From the NCBI GenBank assembly GCA_022545645.1, contig JACZQQ010000168.1:1-5983 (forward strand): a stretch of DNA of 5,983 nt. Reading direction: 5' to 3'. Under the pieces are notes generated by a model that ran no database searches, had not been told where the DNA came from, and worked only from the letters and a program-made list of their open reading frames with translations. Every line of letters begins with the position of its first letter. Positions within the stretch are counted from its first letter, which is position 1. Positions 5,930 through 5,983 of this stretch are shown piece by piece. The position numbers were made by a program, and so were the translations under genes. The stretch is from Acidobacteriota bacterium (GTDB taxonomy: Bacteria; Acidobacteriota; UBA6911; RPQK01; JADFOI01).

Positions 5930-5983
5930 AAGGTACTGTCAGATGCATCCTTTCATTACAACCAACGATTAACGCCACTCTTC

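Larger units (their letters stand above)
5662..5983. other. Gene-free 322-base tail with hairpins and repeat-like sequence
   Basis: No convincing coding sequence on either strand. From about 5750 the composition differs from the genes and is rich in dyads: TTCTCGAGAA palindrome (5732-5741), TTGTC/GACAA pairing (5768-5772 with 5800-5804), a strong hairpin at 5828-5848, then the 16-base motif at 5914-5929. The pattern suggests a structured dispersed repeat or small non-autonomous element, but ends and target duplications are not visible. The final 50 bases show nothing recognisable. Confidence 0.5.

Noticed and set aside
3968..5983. CRISPR array or transposon with defined ends
   Set aside because: The repeats are too few, inverted and widely spaced for CRISPR, and no transposase gene or target-site duplication was seen.

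Overview
This is a 6-kb stretch of a bacterial chromosome with moderate GC, from an organism with a periplasm and therefore probably Gram-negative. The protein flavour (pyrB-pyrC pair, DsbD, coiled-coil DsbA-family protein, FtsB, CutA) would fit an Acidobacteriota-like or deltaproteobacterial-like lineage. That placement is a guess from sequence feel; there is no rRNA or other firm marker here. The standard code applies: pyrB and cutA both end on TGA at the expected family length.

Layout. A forward operon occupies 1-3971: the 3' bulk of pyrB (start lies upstream of the window), pyrC (ATGA overlap with pyrB), then a DsbD-type transmembrane thiol:disulfide interchange protein whose start overlaps the pyrC stop. 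The dsbD reading frame is broken once. A textbook signal peptide begins at 2179 in one frame, and the rest of the protein runs in the -1 frame from about 2280. A strong hairpin containing the dsbD stop codon closes the operon. Facing it on the minus strand (4036-4821) is a secreted DsbA/thioredoxin-like protein. Then come ftsB (minus, 5024-5320) and, diverging from it with only 11 bases between start codons, cutA (plus, 5332-5661). The last 322 bases carry no gene but hold hairpins and a motif that also occurs, inverted, at the end of dsbD.

The main discovery is that the DsbA-like gene has an in-frame TGA exactly where the first catalytic cysteine of the CPFC motif belongs (codon 103, 4513-4515). 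It is followed by 158 uninterrupted, family-like codons including the cis-proline loop. A perfect 6-bp stem with a GUG loop sits 22 nt downstream of the TGA, the position and shape expected of a bacterial SECIS element. The best reading is a selenoprotein with a U-P-F-C redox centre. Conventional gene calling would split it into two fragments and miss the active site.

How the genes work together. PyrB and PyrC catalyse consecutive steps of de novo pyrimidine synthesis. DsbD moves reducing power from cytoplasmic thioredoxin across the inner membrane to periplasmic redox proteins. The convergent selenocysteine DsbA-like protein is a natural candidate for its client. FtsB (divisome) and CutA (small trimeric protein linked to metal tolerance) look like ordinary housekeeping neighbours.
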